A stretch of DNA of 64,000 nt from Pseudomonas sp. Irchel s3h14 (GTDB lineage: Bacteria > Pseudomonadota > Gammaproteobacteria > Pseudomonadales > Pseudomonadaceae). Under the pieces are notes generated by a model, which searched no databases, was not told the DNA's origin, and saw only the letters and a list, made by a program, of their open reading frames with translations. Shown piece by piece: positions 1-9,445 of the stretch. Each line of letters starts with the position of its first letter. Position 1 is the first letter of the stretch. The translations under genes were made by a program, and so were the position numbers. The stretch is from positions 124,001 to 188,000 of the forward strand of contig NZ_FYDJ01000010.1 of the NCBI RefSeq assembly GCF_900187425.1, written 5' to 3'.

Positions 1-976
1 CGTTGTTTTCCTGGCGATACCCCGGCAACTCCTTGCCGTCAATTTCGCCGGGCGTGTATTGGCCGCGTACCGAATTGGCCAGCGCTTCCTCGACCGACCA
101 GGGACGAATCGCACCGACCACCTTGGCTTTCTCGCCGCGTACCGCATCAGCGCCAAAGGCGGCCGGCGGCTCCATTGCGACCATCGCCAGCAACTGGAAC
201 AGGTGATTGGGCACCATGTCCCGCAAGGCGCCGGTGTGTTCATAAAAACTGCCACGGGTTTCCACGCCAACGGTTTCGGCGGCGGTGATTTGTACGTGGT
301 CGATGTAGTGATTGTTCCAGAACGCTTCGAACAGGCTGTTGGAGAACCGGCTGATCAAAATGTTCTGCACGGTTTCCTTGCCCAGATAGTGATCGATCCG
401 GTAGATCTGGTTTTCCGTCATCACCTTGAGCAAGCAAGCGTTCAAGGCTTCGGCAGTATGCAGATCGGAACCGAAGGGTTTTTCGATCACCACCCTTCTG
501 AACGCTTCTGGCGACTCTTGCAGCAAGCCAGCGGCGCCGAGACGACGCACCACCTCGCTGAAGAAACGTGGCGCGGTGGCCAGGTAGAACACCGCGTTGT
601 CAGTGCCGCTGGCGGCGATTTTCGCCGCCAGGGCTTGATAGGTGCTGTCGTCCAGGAAGTCGCCCTGGACGTAGCTGATGCCTTTGGCCAACTTGGCCCA
701 CAAGTCCGGATCAAGGGCTTGATCGCCCTTGCCGACCTTGGCGGCCACTTCGGCCCGAATGAAGTCTTCGAGTTTTTTCGCAAAGGCTTCATCGGTGATG
801 GCGTTGTGGTCAACACCGATGATCCGCAGTCCATCCCCAAGCAGACCGTCGCGACTCAGGTTGTACAGCGCCGGCATCAGCAGACGCTTGACCAGATCAC
901 CATGGGCACCGAACAGAAACAGCGTGGTCGGTGGTGCGGGTTCTGCCTTGGATTTATTGCGGATCAGACGGGTCAT
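1..976 (-). CDS. zwf: glucose-6-phosphate 1-dehydrogenase (3' end outside window)
   Basis: Oxidises glucose-6-phosphate to 6-phosphogluconolactone, feeding the Entner-Doudoroff and pentose-phosphate routes in the cytoplasm. The reading frame is open from the ATG at 976 to the left edge, so about 325 N-terminal residues are present out of the roughly 480-490 usual for the family. Seen directly: the nucleotide-binding motif GAHGDLVKR near residue 24 and the active-site motif RIDHYLGKE around residues 190-200. The start overlaps the stop of the upstream gnd gene by four bases (ATGA), so the two are translationally coupled. Identity is secure; only the C-terminus is unseen. Confidence 0.95.
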   Translation of the reverse strand, partial: MTRLIRNKSKAEPAPPTTLFLFGAHGDLVKRLLMPALYNLSRDGLLGDGLRIIGVDHNAITDEAFAKKLEDFIRAEVAAKVGKGDQALDPDLWAKLAKGISYVQGDFLDDSTYQALAAKIAASGTDNAVFYLATAPRFFSEVVRRLGAAGLLQESPEAFRRVVIEKPFGSDLHTAEALNACLLKVMTENQIYRIDHYLGKETVQNILISRFSNSLFEAFWNNHYIDHVQITAAETVGVETRGSFYEHTGALRDMVPNHLFQLLAMVAMEPPAAFGADAVRGEKAKVVGAIRPWSVEEALANSVRGQYTPGEIDGKELPGYRQENN

Positions 977-1953
977 TTTTTCGAAGTCTCCACGTGGCCG
1001 CCGAAGCCGAAGCGCTGGGCCGAGAGAATCTTGTCGCCAAAGGTGCCTTGCCCGCGCGAACGGTAGCGGGAGAACAGCGAGTTCGACAGCACCGGTACAG
1101 GCACCGATTGCTCCATGGCGGCTTCGATGGTCCAGCGACCTTCACCGCTGTCAGCCACCGATCCAGAGTAACCGTCGAGTTTCGGGTCGCTGGCCAGCGC
1201 GTCGGCGGTCAGGTCGAGCAACCAGGACGACACGACGCTGCCACGACGCCAGACTTCGGCGATGTCGCCTACGTTCAGGTCGAAACGCTGGTCTTCCGGC
1301 AGGTTGGTGCTGGCCTTGGTCTTGAGGATGTCGAAGCCTTCGGCGAAGGCCTGCATCATTCCGTATTCGATGCCGTTGTGGATCATTTTCACGAAATGCC
1401 CCGAACCGGCCGGGCCTGCGTGGATGTAACCGCGCTCGGCACGATCGTCTTCGGACTTGCGGTCCTTGGTTCGAGGGATGTCGCCCAGGCCCGGCGCAAG
1501 GCTCTCGAACAGCGGATCAAGGCGTTTAACCACCTCGGCTTCGCCACCGATCATCATGCAGTAGCCCCGCTCCAGGCCCCAGACGCCGCCGGAGGTGCCG
1601 ACGTCGACATAGTGCAGGCCTTTCTCCGAGAGGGTTTTCGCCCGGCGGATGTCGTCCTTATAGAAGGTGTTGCCGCCGTCGATGATGGTATCGCCAGCTT
1701 CGAGCAAGGTGCTCAAGGTGTCGATGGTGTCTTCGGTCGGTGCGCCGGCCGGCAGCATGACCCACACCGCACGTGGCTTGGCCAGGCCAGCGACCAGCGC
1801 CGGCAGGTCGATGACGCCAGAGGCGCCTTCTGCGGCCAGGGTGTCGACAAAGGCGGTATTGCGGTCGTAAACAACGGTGGTATGACCGTTGAGCATCAGG
1901 CGCCGCGCAATATTTCCGCCCATGCGGCCCAGTCCAATAATCCCGAGTTGCAT
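973..1953 (-). CDS. gnd: 6-phosphogluconate dehydrogenase, decarboxylating (short type)
   Basis: Converts 6-phosphogluconate to ribulose-5-phosphate and CO2 with reduction of NAD(P). The 326-residue protein belongs to the short (about 300-330 aa) bacterial class rather than the 470-residue E. coli class. It starts with a Rossmann motif (GLGRMGGNIARRL, residues 7-19), has the GTSGGVWG substrate loop and the FVKMIHNGIEYGMM catalytic helix with its lysine. It is the first gene of a two-gene operon with zwf, which it overlaps by 4 bp. Together they form an oxidative pentose-phosphate branch, which fits the ketogluconate genes at the other end of the window. Confidence 0.93.
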   Translation of the reverse strand: MQLGIIGLGRMGGNIARRLMLNGHTTVVYDRNTAFVDTLAAEGASGVIDLPALVAGLAKPRAVWVMLPAGAPTEDTIDTLSTLLEAGDTIIDGGNTFYKDDIRRAKTLSEKGLHYVDVGTSGGVWGLERGYCMMIGGEAEVVKRLDPLFESLAPGLGDIPRTKDRKSEDDRAERGYIHAGPAGSGHFVKMIHNGIEYGMMQAFAEGFDILKTKASTNLPEDQRFDLNVGDIAEVWRRGSVVSSWLLDLTADALASDPKLDGYSGSVADSGEGRWTIEAAMEQSVPVPVLSNSLFSRYRSRGQGTFGDKILSAQRFGFGGHVETSKK

Positions 1954-2225
1954 GTGCTGATGCTCCCTACTACAAATAAATGTGTGTCAAAGGTTATAGC
2001 CCAACGCGACTAATGAGGGTTAGTCCAGAGCGCTGGCACATAGTTTCCGGGCATTGTGCCCGATCCAGATTGATAACGTCGGTAATCGCGCCGAAGACAC
2101 AACGACCATGAAAAATAAAAAAGTTCCCTTCCGGGGCAAAAGAAATCAAAATCAGCGCCGATAGTAAGTCAGCACCCGATGTCGGGGCAGGTTTACAGTT
2201 GAGGCAGCCATTTGCGAGGTGAGCA

Positions 2226-2408
2226 ATGGGCACAGTACACGCAGCACGGCCAGCACAAACCCTTTACGTCACGATCCGTCGCGATGAATTACGCCAGTTG
2301 AAAGACGAGCGCGACCAGTTGAAGCAGGAGCTCGCGCAATTGCGCTTGTTGACACAAAGCAATCAGGCCCAGCCTTTGCCCGTCACTCACCGTGTGCCTC
2401 ACGCCTGA
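2226..2408 (+). CDS. small coiled-coil hypothetical protein
   Basis: A 60-residue protein of unknown function. The ATG follows a GAGGTGAG ribosome-binding site at a good distance. The middle (RDELRQLKDERDQLKQELAQ) is a clear heptad-type coiled coil rich in Leu, Glu, Arg and Gln, flanked by short disordered ends. No signal peptide or membrane segment. It stands alone between gnd (divergent) and cptA. A real gene is supported by the start site and the amphipathic helix. No function can be assigned. Confidence 0.6.
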   Translation: MGTVHAARPAQTLYVTIRRDELRQLKDERDQLKQELAQLRLLTQSNQAQPLPVTHRVPHA

Positions 2409-2607
2409 CCCCCTCGCTTGATTCGGAAGCAGCCCACTGTTGTTTCCGATCTGCCATCCCCCCTTTTGACAAACCCTGCACTCACGAAGTTTTCACATCC
2501 GTTTCTTGATACTCCGGCGCCTTATGGCCGTTCGGTATCCGCGCGGCGCCCGTTCGTCGGTGACAAAGATGTCCCGGCGGGGAAGTGATTATTGGCTGGA
2601 GCGCTGA

Positions 2608-4341
2608 ATGGCTTTGTTTGAACGCAGCAATACGTCTGCGAAAGGTTTCGACTGGACAGGATTTCTCTGGCTGTTCCTGTTCTTCTGGTATTTTTCCGGC
2701 ATTACCCAACTACTGATCCAACTGACAGGCACCTCCGGTTTTACCGGGTTCCGCCAGGCCTTTGTGATGAGTGCCATCTGGCTTGCGCCGATGCTGCTGT
2801 TCCCCAAACAAACACGTGTCATGGCTGCACTGATCGGTGTGGTGCTGTGGGCCTGCTCAATGGCCAGCCTGGGTTACTTCTTCATCTATCAGCAGGAGTT
2901 TTCCCAAAGCGTCATCTTCATTATGTTCGAGTCGAACATCTCTGAAGCCGGCGAGTACATGACACAGTACTTTGCCTGGTGGATGGTGGCTGCGTTCCTC
3001 GCTCACACCGCTTTCGCTTACTTCCTCTGGACTCGCTTGCGCCCGGTGTACATGCCTCGCGGTCGGGCACTGGTGGCTGCAACGGCGATTGTGGTCGCCG
3101 TCGTCGGTTACCCGCTGATCAAGCAAACCGCGCGTACCGGCAGCCTTGCCGGCGGTTTCGAAAAGTTCGAAACCCGCATCGAGCCCGCGGTGCCTTGGCA
3201 GATGGCCGTGGCTTATCACCGCTACCTCGATACCCTGGCCGGCATGCAAGACATGCTCAACAGTGCCAGCAAGATCCCTCCCCTGCACAATCTCAAGGAT
3301 TCGGCGGCCAATCAGCCGGCGACCCTGGTGCTGGTGATCGGTGAGTCCACCAACCGTCAGCGCATGAGCCTCTACGGCTACCCTCGGGAAACCACCCCGG
3401 AGCTGGACAAGCTCAAGGATCAACTGGCGGTCTTCGATAACGTCATCACCCCGCGCCCTTACACCATCGAGGCGTTGCAGCAGGTTCTGACCTTCGCCGA
3501 CGAAGAAAACCCGGACCTGTACCTGTCGACCCCGTCGCTGGTCAGCATGATGAAACAGGCAGGCTACAAGACCTTCTGGATCACCAACCAGCAGACCATG
3601 ACCAAGCGCAACACCATGCTGACGACCTTCTCCGAGCAGGCCGACGAGCAGGTGTACCTGAACAACAACCGCAACCAGAATGCCGCCCAGTACGATGGCG
3701 ACGTGATCGAGCCGTTCAACAAGGCCTTGGCCGACGCTGCGCCGCGCAAGCTGATCGTCGTGCATTTGCTCGGCACGCACATGAGCTATCAATACCGTTA
3801 TCCGTCGTCCTTCGATAAGTTCAAGGACCGCAAAGGCGTTCCGGACGGTGTGCGCGACGATCAGGTGCCGACGTACAACAGCTATGACAACGCGGTGCTG
3901 TACAACGACTTCGTGGTCTCGAGCCTGATCAAGGACTACGCCAAATCTGATCCGAACGGGTTCCTGATGTACCTCTCCGACCACGGTGAAGACGTTTTCG
4001 ATTCTCCTGGCCACAGCACCCTTGGGCGCAACGAAAGCAAACCGACGGCGCCGATGTACACCATTCCGCTCATGGCCTGGGCTTCGCCGAAATGGCGCGA
4101 AAACCATGACTGGAGCTTTGCCGGTGATCTTGGGCGGCCTTACAGCAGCTCGCACCTGATCCACACCTGGGCTGATCTGGCGGGTCTGAGCTTCGATGAA
4201 CTGGATCGCAGCAAGAGCCTGGTCAGCGACAGTTTCAAGCCACGGCCATTGATGATCGGCAATCCTTATGAGCGCGAGCAAAAGGCATTGATCGACTTCA
4301 GCCTGATGAAACCCAAGACGGTGGCAGTTATTCAGCAGTAA
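2608..4341 (+). CDS. cptA: phosphoethanolamine transferase CptA-like
   Basis: An inner-membrane enzyme expected to transfer phosphoethanolamine from phosphatidylethanolamine to LPS core or lipid A. Residues 1-180 contain about five membrane helices. The rest is a periplasmic sulfatase-fold domain. The predicted nucleophile is Thr248 in the motif VIGESTNRQRMSLYGY; the metal-binding motif SDHGED lies near residue 457, followed by GHS. The length of 577 aa fits the CptA/EptA family, and the sequence matches CptA better than EptA or EptB. It is followed by its own terminator, so it is monocistronic. Such enzymes can affect sensitivity to cationic peptides. Confidence 0.85.
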   Translation: MALFERSNTSAKGFDWTGFLWLFLFFWYFSGITQLLIQLTGTSGFTGFRQAFVMSAIWLAPMLLFPKQTRVMAALIGVVLWACSMASLGYFFIYQQEFSQSVIFIMFESNISEAGEYMTQYFAWWMVAAFLAHTAFAYFLWTRLRPVYMPRGRALVAATAIVVAVVGYPLIKQTARTGSLAGGFEKFETRIEPAVPWQMAVAYHRYLDTLAGMQDMLNSASKIPPLHNLKDSAANQPATLVLVIGESTNRQRMSLYGYPRETTPELDKLKDQLAVFDNVITPRPYTIEALQQVLTFADEENPDLYLSTPSLVSMMKQAGYKTFWITNQQTMTKRNTMLTTFSEQADEQVYLNNNRNQNAAQYDGDVIEPFNKALADAAPRKLIVVHLLGTHMSYQYRYPSSFDKFKDRKGVPDGVRDDQVPTYNSYDNAVLYNDFVVSSLIKDYAKSDPNGFLMYLSDHGEDVFDSPGHSTLGRNESKPTAPMYTIPLMAWASPKWRENHDWSFAGDLGRPYSSSHLIHTWADLAGLSFDELDRSKSLVSDSFKPRPLMIGNPYEREQKALIDFSLMKPKTVAVIQQ

Positions 4342-4349
4342 TCCTTTCA

Positions 4350-4372
4350 GGGGCCGGTTCCGGCCCCTTTTT
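4350..4372 (+). terminator. rho-independent terminator of cptA
   Basis: A GC stem (GGGGCCGG / CCGGCCCC) with a two-base loop is followed by five T, starting nine bases after the cptA stop codon. Confidence 0.85.
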
Positions 4373-4413
4373 CCTGTGCCATTGCGCGACTGTGCTGTTC
4401 GAAACCCCGCAAA

Positions 4414-4432
4414 GATAATAATTATTCTCGTT
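4414..4432 (+). promoter_or_regulatory. putative Fur box
   Basis: GATAATAATTATTCTCGTT resembles the 19-bp Fur consensus GATAATGATAATCATTATC, especially in its left half and centre. It lies 77 bp before the receptor start, where an iron-repressed promoter would be expected. Confidence 0.6.
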
Positions 4433-4508
4433 TATAGCTAAATCCCGCCTCTCCCCTTCGTCTTTGAACAAACGGAATTTTTCCATCGACGACAAGGAGT
4501 TGGCTGCG

Positions 4509-6746
4509 ATGTTCGCGCCTATCACCCGTTCCATGACTTTTACCCTGGGCTTGTGCAGTGCCGCCCTGTGCCCCGACTTGCTGGCTGAAACCAGCCCTGA
4601 CAAAGAGCCTGGCCGCACCCTCGAACTGGGCGCCACCAATGTCACCGCCCAGGGTTTGGGCAGCACCACCGAAAACACCGAGTCGTACACCACCGGCGCC
4701 ATGAGCACTGCGACGCGCTTGAACCTGTCGATCAAGGAAACGCCGCAATCGGTGTCTGTGGTCACGCGCCAGCAAATGGACGATTTCAAACTCGGCACGC
4801 TGTCCGAAGCCATGAGCCAGACCACCGGCGTGGTCGTTCAGCACAACGATTCGGACCGGGTCAGCTATTCGTCCCGGGGTTACTCGATCACCAATTTCCA
4901 GATCGACGGCATGCTGAACACCTTCAGCTACATGAAGTCCGATTCCGACACCATCATCTACGACCGCATCGAAGTGGTTCGCGGTGCCACCGGCCTGACC
5001 ACCGGCGCGGGCGACCCGTCGGCCACCATCAACATGGTGCGTAAACGGCCGACGGCGCAGTGGCAGGTCCAGACCGGTGTCAGCGGCGGCAGTTATGACG
5101 ACTACTACAGTTATCTGGATGTCGGTGGTCCACTGGCTTTCGACGGCCGCTTGCGCGGACGCAGCGTGCTGGCCTATCGCGACAGCGATTCGTTCCGCGA
5201 CAAGTACCAGCAACAACGGGAGGTCGGTTACGGCATTCTCGAAGCCGACCTGACCGATGACACCGTGTTGGCCGTGGGTTACGACTATCAGAACAAACAC
5301 GTCCAGGGCACGTCCTGGGGCACGGTGCCGTACTGGAACGCTGACGGTGGCAAGGCCAACCTCGGACGCTCCACCAACATGGCCACGTCGTGGAGTTCCT
5401 GGCCGCTCAAGGACAAAACCGCGTTCGCCACGCTGGAACACCAATTGGGTGCCGGCTGGCACGCCAAGGCCGCCTACACCCATCGCGAGAGCGACACCGA
5501 CGGCAAGATCTACTACGGCGGCGGGGGTTTTCCTGAGGCAGATCGCAGTGGCATGAGCGCCAACGTCAGCCACATGCTCAGTACGCAAAAAATGAAGGCT
5601 TATGACTTCAACGTGGCAGGCCCTTACTCGCTGTTCGGACGGGAACACGAAATGATGATCGGCTATGGCGAGGCCGAGCGCCGGGAAGATTCCCCCTACA
5701 TGGTGGACGGCCCAAGGGCGGCGGATTACGAAAGCATCCGCGACTGGAAATACATGGGCGACATCGCCAAGTTTCCCGACACGGTCACCAGCCTTTCAGG
5801 TTCAAAAGACAGTACCCGCCAGAAGGCCGGTTACCTGGCCACTCGCCTGAGTCTGACGGATGACCTGCATGCGGTACTGGGTAGTCGCTATGGCAGCTGG
5901 AAAGTATCGACCAAGACCAACAAGTACGACGACAACCTGCAACTGAGCAGCGTCGATGCCAGCAGCCAGGAACACAACGACATGTGGACGCCCTACGCCG
6001 GGCTCCTCTACGACCTCACCCCCGAATACACGGCGTACGTCAGCTACACCGACATCTTCAACCCGCAAGACAATCGCGACAGCAATCGCAAATACCTCGA
6101 GCCAGTGGTGGGCAGCAACTATGAACTGGGGCTCAAGGGCAGCCTGCTTGAAGAACGTCTGAACCTCGCCACCGCGCTGTTCTGGAGCAAACAGGACAAC
6201 GTAGCCGAAGTCGACGATTCGGTGCCACCGGACCCGGTGACCGGCAAGGAGTTCTACAAGTCAGGCGGCAAAGGCAACAAGGTTCAGGGCTTCGAAGCCG
6301 AGCTCTCGGGCGAGGTCATGGCCGGCTGGAACATGACGGCCGGCTACACCTACACCCACTCGGCCAATGGCGAAAAGAAACGCGCCAATACCAACCAGCC
6401 GCTGAATATGTTCCGGCTCTCCACGGCCTATCGTCTGCCCGGCGACTGGCAGGCACTGACCGTGGGTGGCGCGGTGAACTGGCAGAGCGATGTGTTCCGC
6501 GCCGCCAACCGCCCGGTGGGACGTAGCGCCGACGGTGCGGTGATCACCGAAAGGACCAAGATCCGGCAGGACGCCTACACCGTGGTCAAACTGATGTCGC
6601 GGTATGAGTTCGACAAGCACCTGTCGGCCTCGCTGAACGTCGATAACCTGTTCGACAAGAAGTATTACGACAACGTCGGGTTCTATAACGGTGTGTTTTG
6701 GGGTGACCCGCGCACGGTGACCCTGAGCCTGGACTGGAAGCTCTAG
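4509..6746 (+). CDS. TonB-dependent siderophore receptor
   Basis: Outer-membrane gated barrel importing a ferric siderophore with TonB energy. The start is taken at 4509, where AAGGAG sits nine bases upstream and a signal peptide follows (to about residue 24, LLAET); an in-frame ATG at 4464 lacks a ribosome-binding site. The plug domain has SIKETPQSVSVVTRQQM and DRIEVVRGATGLTTGAGDPSATINMVRKRP; the barrel ends in the usual aromatic-containing strand (TVTLSLDWKL). There is no N-terminal secretin/TonB signalling domain, so it is not a sigma-activating transducer. It resembles the FhuE/FpvB class; the ligand cannot be told from sequence. A Fur box precedes it. Confidence 0.9.
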   Translation: MFAPITRSMTFTLGLCSAALCPDLLAETSPDKEPGRTLELGATNVTAQGLGSTTENTESYTTGAMSTATRLNLSIKETPQSVSVVTRQQMDDFKLGTLSEAMSQTTGVVVQHNDSDRVSYSSRGYSITNFQIDGMLNTFSYMKSDSDTIIYDRIEVVRGATGLTTGAGDPSATINMVRKRPTAQWQVQTGVSGGSYDDYYSYLDVGGPLAFDGRLRGRSVLAYRDSDSFRDKYQQQREVGYGILEADLTDDTVLAVGYDYQNKHVQGTSWGTVPYWNADGGKANLGRSTNMATSWSSWPLKDKTAFATLEHQLGAGWHAKAAYTHRESDTDGKIYYGGGGFPEADRSGMSANVSHMLSTQKMKAYDFNVAGPYSLFGREHEMMIGYGEAERREDSPYMVDGPRAADYESIRDWKYMGDIAKFPDTVTSLSGSKDSTRQKAGYLATRLSLTDDLHAVLGSRYGSWKVSTKTNKYDDNLQLSSVDASSQEHNDMWTPYAGLLYDLTPEYTAYVSYTDIFNPQDNRDSNRKYLEPVVGSNYELGLKGSLLEERLNLATALFWSKQDNVAEVDDSVPPDPVTGKEFYKSGGKGNKVQGFEAELSGEVMAGWNMTAGYTYTHSANGEKKRANTNQPLNMFRLSTAYRLPGDWQALTVGGAVNWQSDVFRAANRPVGRSADGAVITERTKIRQDAYTVVKLMSRYEFDKHLSASLNVDNLFDKKYYDNVGFYNGVFWGDPRTVTLSLDWKL

Positions 6747-6842
6747 GCGCAGGCAATTCCCATTTAACGGAATCGGCGGATAATGTCCCTTCGACATTGC
6801 TTCATGGACGAAAGGACCCGACAACTCGTAGTGGGGCACACC

Positions 6843-7049
6843 ATGAAACGTACAACCATGATCCTCGCCGGCCTGATGATGTTCAGTTCAACCGCTGCAT
6901 TTGCCGAAGGTGGCGCTGAACGCATGCGGTACTACTTTGAGAGCCTGCGGCTCAGCCAAGAGGCGAATCAAAGTAACGCCAGCAACACCGCAGAAATCAG
7001 GGTTCCAGATGATCAAACCGCGCAAGTGACAGAGCACTACAAACCGTAA
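6843..7049 (+). CDS. small periplasmic protein, PtrA N-terminal-domain-like
   Basis: A 68-residue exported protein. The ATG at 6843 begins a signal peptide (MKRTTMILAGLMMFSSTAAFA) with AFA cleavage around residue 21. The mature part is about 47 residues, starting EGGAERMRYYFESLRLSQE. This AEGGxxR start followed by an aromatic amphipathic helix resembles the short Pseudomonas proteins grouped with PtrA, a copper-inducible repressor of type III secretion in P. aeruginosa; that link is by recollection of the family and is not certain. A longer frame from 6783 is disfavoured because it would bury the signal peptide. Confidence 0.65.
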   Translation: MKRTTMILAGLMMFSSTAAFAEGGAERMRYYFESLRLSQEANQSNASNTAEIRVPDDQTAQVTEHYKP

Positions 7050-7053
7050 CGAC

Positions 7054-7083
7054 AAAGGGCGTCCTGATGGACGCCCTTTTTCT
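7054..7083 (+). terminator. rho-independent terminator
   Basis: AAGGGCGTCC, a TGAT loop and GGACGCCCTT followed by a T run, directly after the small periplasmic protein gene. It also separates it from the convergent GNAT gene. Confidence 0.85.
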
Positions 7084-7097
7084 TTGCTCGTAATACC

Positions 7098-7589
7098 TTA
7101 AAGCGCCTTGGTCCAGAACAACATCCGACCGTGCGCCGGGTCGAACATGCCTGCGGCAAAACCGAACTTGCCATAGGAAGCCTGGGCGACTGCATTACCT
7201 TCCAGCACCTCCAGCGTGATTTTGCAGCAGCCGCGCTGGCGGGCGATGTCCTCGACCTTTTGCAGCATCTTCTGGCTCAACCCCAAGCCGCGAAATTTCG
7301 GCACCACCGACACATCGTGCACATTGACCAACGGCCGACAGGCGAAGGTCGAGAAACCTTCAAAGCAATTGACCAGCCCGGCCGGCTCGCCACCGACAAA
7401 GGCCAGAACGCTGAACGCGTGGGGACGCTTGGCCAGTTCCGCCGGCAGTTGCTTCAGCAAGTCGGCGGACAACGAGTGGCCGCCACCCATCGGGTCTTCG
7501 GCGTAAGCATTTAGCACCAGCCCAATAGCCTCGGCATGCACCGGATTGGTATAGCTGGCCTGAAGTACAATAATTTCTGCGGATTCCAT
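7098..7589 (-). CDS. GNAT family N-acetyltransferase
   Basis: A 163-residue acetyl-CoA-dependent acyltransferase of unknown substrate. The acetyl-CoA motif region is clear: VHDVSVVPKFRGLGLSQKML (motif A, R-x-x-G-L/G), followed by CCKITLEVLEGNAVAQASYGKFGF (motif B). The ATG at 7589 has GAGG six bases upstream; a GTG two codons earlier is possible. It is convergent with the upstream small gene and is not obviously part of an operon. Confidence 0.85.
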   Translation of the reverse strand: MESAEIIVLQASYTNPVHAEAIGLVLNAYAEDPMGGGHSLSADLLKQLPAELAKRPHAFSVLAFVGGEPAGLVNCFEGFSTFACRPLVNVHDVSVVPKFRGLGLSQKMLQKVEDIARQRGCCKITLEVLEGNAVAQASYGKFGFAAGMFDPAHGRMLFWTKAL

Positions 7590-7702
7590 TTCCACCCTCG
7601 TTCACACATTAAGTTGCCCCAGCGCATCTCGCACTGAAAGGCCGACCGACAATATCGCGGGCACAGCCGTGTCGACAACCCGATCCTGCTGTAATTTTTC
7701 GC

Positions 7703-8284
7703 TCAAGCGCCCCAGATCAGCGCCTCGGTCCACCCCAGCTCAGCAAAATCCTCAGCCCTGAGGCCTGACTCACCGGCACAGAAAAACTCGTCCAGTTGCG
7801 GTGGTTTGACCGGGGTGCCGCTGAGCATGGCGTGAATCTGCCCGCGATGATGGATCTGGTGCTCGTACAGATGGGACAGCAGGCGCAGGCGGCTGTCATG
7901 TTGCGGCGTGTCTCGGGCGATGGTCACAACCTTCCCGAGGTCAGCGTCGCGCATTTGCTCGCAATAGGCGATCAGTCGAAGGTCCACCAGCGCTTGTTCG
8001 CGCTTGAGGTCTACTGCGCGCGTAAACGGCTCGTCCTGGTTGAAAAACACGTAGCAATCGGGATGCGGGTCATCGCCGCGCAACTCCCGCTCCAGCGCAT
8101 CCACGTAAAACCAGTCGCAGGTCAGGATGTGATTGAGGGTGGCGCGCAGACTGGGAAAGAAGCTGACCCGCGGTGCCGCCAGATCGGCCGGGCTCAACTG
8201 GTTCCAGGCCTTGGCGAGTCGATGATTGGCCCAAGCGTTCTGATAGGCCATGGTCAGCAAATGGTGCGACAAAGGCTGATTCAT
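7703..8284 (-). CDS. DinB family protein
   Basis: A 193-residue protein of the DinB/YfiT-like four-helix bundle family, which includes metal-dependent thiol transferases; the exact role is unknown. Histidines placed as in the metal site are seen: HHLLTMAYQNAWANHRLA at the N-terminus, the ATLNHILTCDWFY motif and LYEHQIHHRGQIHAML near the C-terminus. The start at 8284 is 17 bases after the zapE stop, and an in-frame extension into zapE is rejected. It is probably co-transcribed with zapE. Confidence 0.85.
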   Translation of the reverse strand: MNQPLSHHLLTMAYQNAWANHRLAKAWNQLSPADLAAPRVSFFPSLRATLNHILTCDWFYVDALERELRGDDPHPDCYVFFNQDEPFTRAVDLKREQALVDLRLIAYCEQMRDADLGKVVTIARDTPQHDSRLRLLSHLYEHQIHHRGQIHAMLSGTPVKPPQLDEFFCAGESGLRAEDFAELGWTEALIWGA

Positions 8285-8300
8285 GTTCGCGGCTCCTTGT

Positions 8301-9419
8301 TCAAGCTTCGGCGAAACGTTGCAGCTGCATTTCCTGTAAACGGCTGAGGGTGCGGCGGAACGGAAACTCCAGATAACCCTCGGTGTACAACGATTCCATG
8401 GGCACCTGCGCTTCGAGGCACAGCGGCACCTTGCGGTCGTAGCACTCGTCCACCAGGGCGATGAAACGCCGTACACCGTCGTCATGCACCGACAATTGCG
8501 GCAACTCGCGATCGCCCGCCACCACCCGTTCGACGCCGTCTTCAGTGCCTCGTGCGATGCGCCCCTCGCGCTTTTGCGCGCTGAGGTTGGGCACGTCACT
8601 CAACAGAATAGCGCTGAAGGTGTCGCACAGGGCGATGAAATCCATGGCGGCAAAAGGCTGTTCGCAGAGGTCGGCGTAACGAGTCCAGAGTACGGTTGGA
8701 CTGGCCTGCACGACATCGAGTGAGCGGTAGCCCACCTTGATCGGGTCACTGGACACCGACTGGCCGACGGTCAATGCCTTGAACACTTCACCCAGCGCGC
8801 TGGGTTGCCCCAGTGCCGCCACCCAGTAACGTTGCAACCCTTTGCCTGGGTGCAGGCGATGATCTTCGGCGCCATCCACCGCAATCACCTGCATATGTTT
8901 CTTGATGGCCTCGATGGCGGGCACGAACCGGTCGCGATTGAAGCCATCGGCGTACAGCTGATCCGGTGGCTGATTGGAGGTGCAGACCACCACCACGCCC
9001 TGCTCGAACATCACCTGAAACAAACGCCCGAGAATGATGGCGTCGCCAATGTCGTTGACAAACAGTTCGTCGAAACACAGGACCCGCACTTCCTCGCTCA
9101 GTTCGCGAGCCAGCGCCTTCAACGGGTCGACGGTGCCGGTCAGCTGAAACGAACGCTGATGGACCCAGCCCATAAAGTGGTGAAAGTGTTGGCGACGGGC
9201 CGGGACCTTCAGGCTTTGGTAAAACTGGTCCATCAACCAGGTCTTGCCGCGCCCGACCGGCCCCCAGAGGTACACGCCAGTGATCGGCGTGCGCCCTTCA
9301 TGCAGCGCTTCGTAGCATTTCTGCAGCGCCCACACGGCATGTTCCTGGGCTTCGTCCTGGACGAAGCCCTTCTGTTCAATGGCGTGTTGCCAGGCGCTTA
9401 AGGGGGAGTCGACATTCAT
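8301..9419 (-). CDS. zapE: cell division protein ZapE (AFG1-like ATPase)
   Basis: A cytoplasmic ATPase that acts at the Z-ring under stress in E. coli. The 372-residue protein has the Walker A motif GPVGRGKTW (residues 53-61), the Walker B motif VLCFDELFVND, and the AFG1-family stretch RRQHFHHFMGWVH. The length is typical. It heads a short minus-strand group with the DinB gene. The paralogue usually found near petA/cytochrome genes would have the same family motifs, so zapE is assigned by family rather than locus. Confidence 0.85.
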   Translation of the reverse strand: MNVDSPLSAWQHAIEQKGFVQDEAQEHAVWALQKCYEALHEGRTPITGVYLWGPVGRGKTWLMDQFYQSLKVPARRQHFHHFMGWVHQRSFQLTGTVDPLKALARELSEEVRVLCFDELFVNDIGDAIILGRLFQVMFEQGVVVVCTSNQPPDQLYADGFNRDRFVPAIEAIKKHMQVIAVDGAEDHRLHPGKGLQRYWVAALGQPSALGEVFKALTVGQSVSSDPIKVGYRSLDVVQASPTVLWTRYADLCEQPFAAMDFIALCDTFSAILLSDVPNLSAQKREGRIARGTEDGVERVVAGDRELPQLSVHDDGVRRFIALVDECYDRKVPLCLEAQVPMESLYTEGYLEFPFRRTLSRLQEMQLQRFAEA

Positions 9420-9445
9420 GCGCGGCAGTATGCCATGCGCCCTGG

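Noticed and set aside
59..2013. Open frames on the plus strand of 335 and 360 residues
   Set aside because: They run antisense to zwf and gnd, whose motifs are unmistakable, and their amino-acid composition (His, Gln, Arg-rich) is that of shadow frames in GC-rich DNA.
2857..4281. 474-residue minus-strand frame
   Set aside because: Antisense to cptA; no domain and His/Arg/Val-rich composition.
4464..4508. Upstream start of the siderophore receptor at 4464
   Set aside because: It would put 15 charged residues before the signal peptide, and AAGGAG fits the ATG at 4509.
4422..5648. 408-residue minus-strand frame
   Set aside because: Antisense to the TonB-dependent receptor; no ribosome-binding site, no family.
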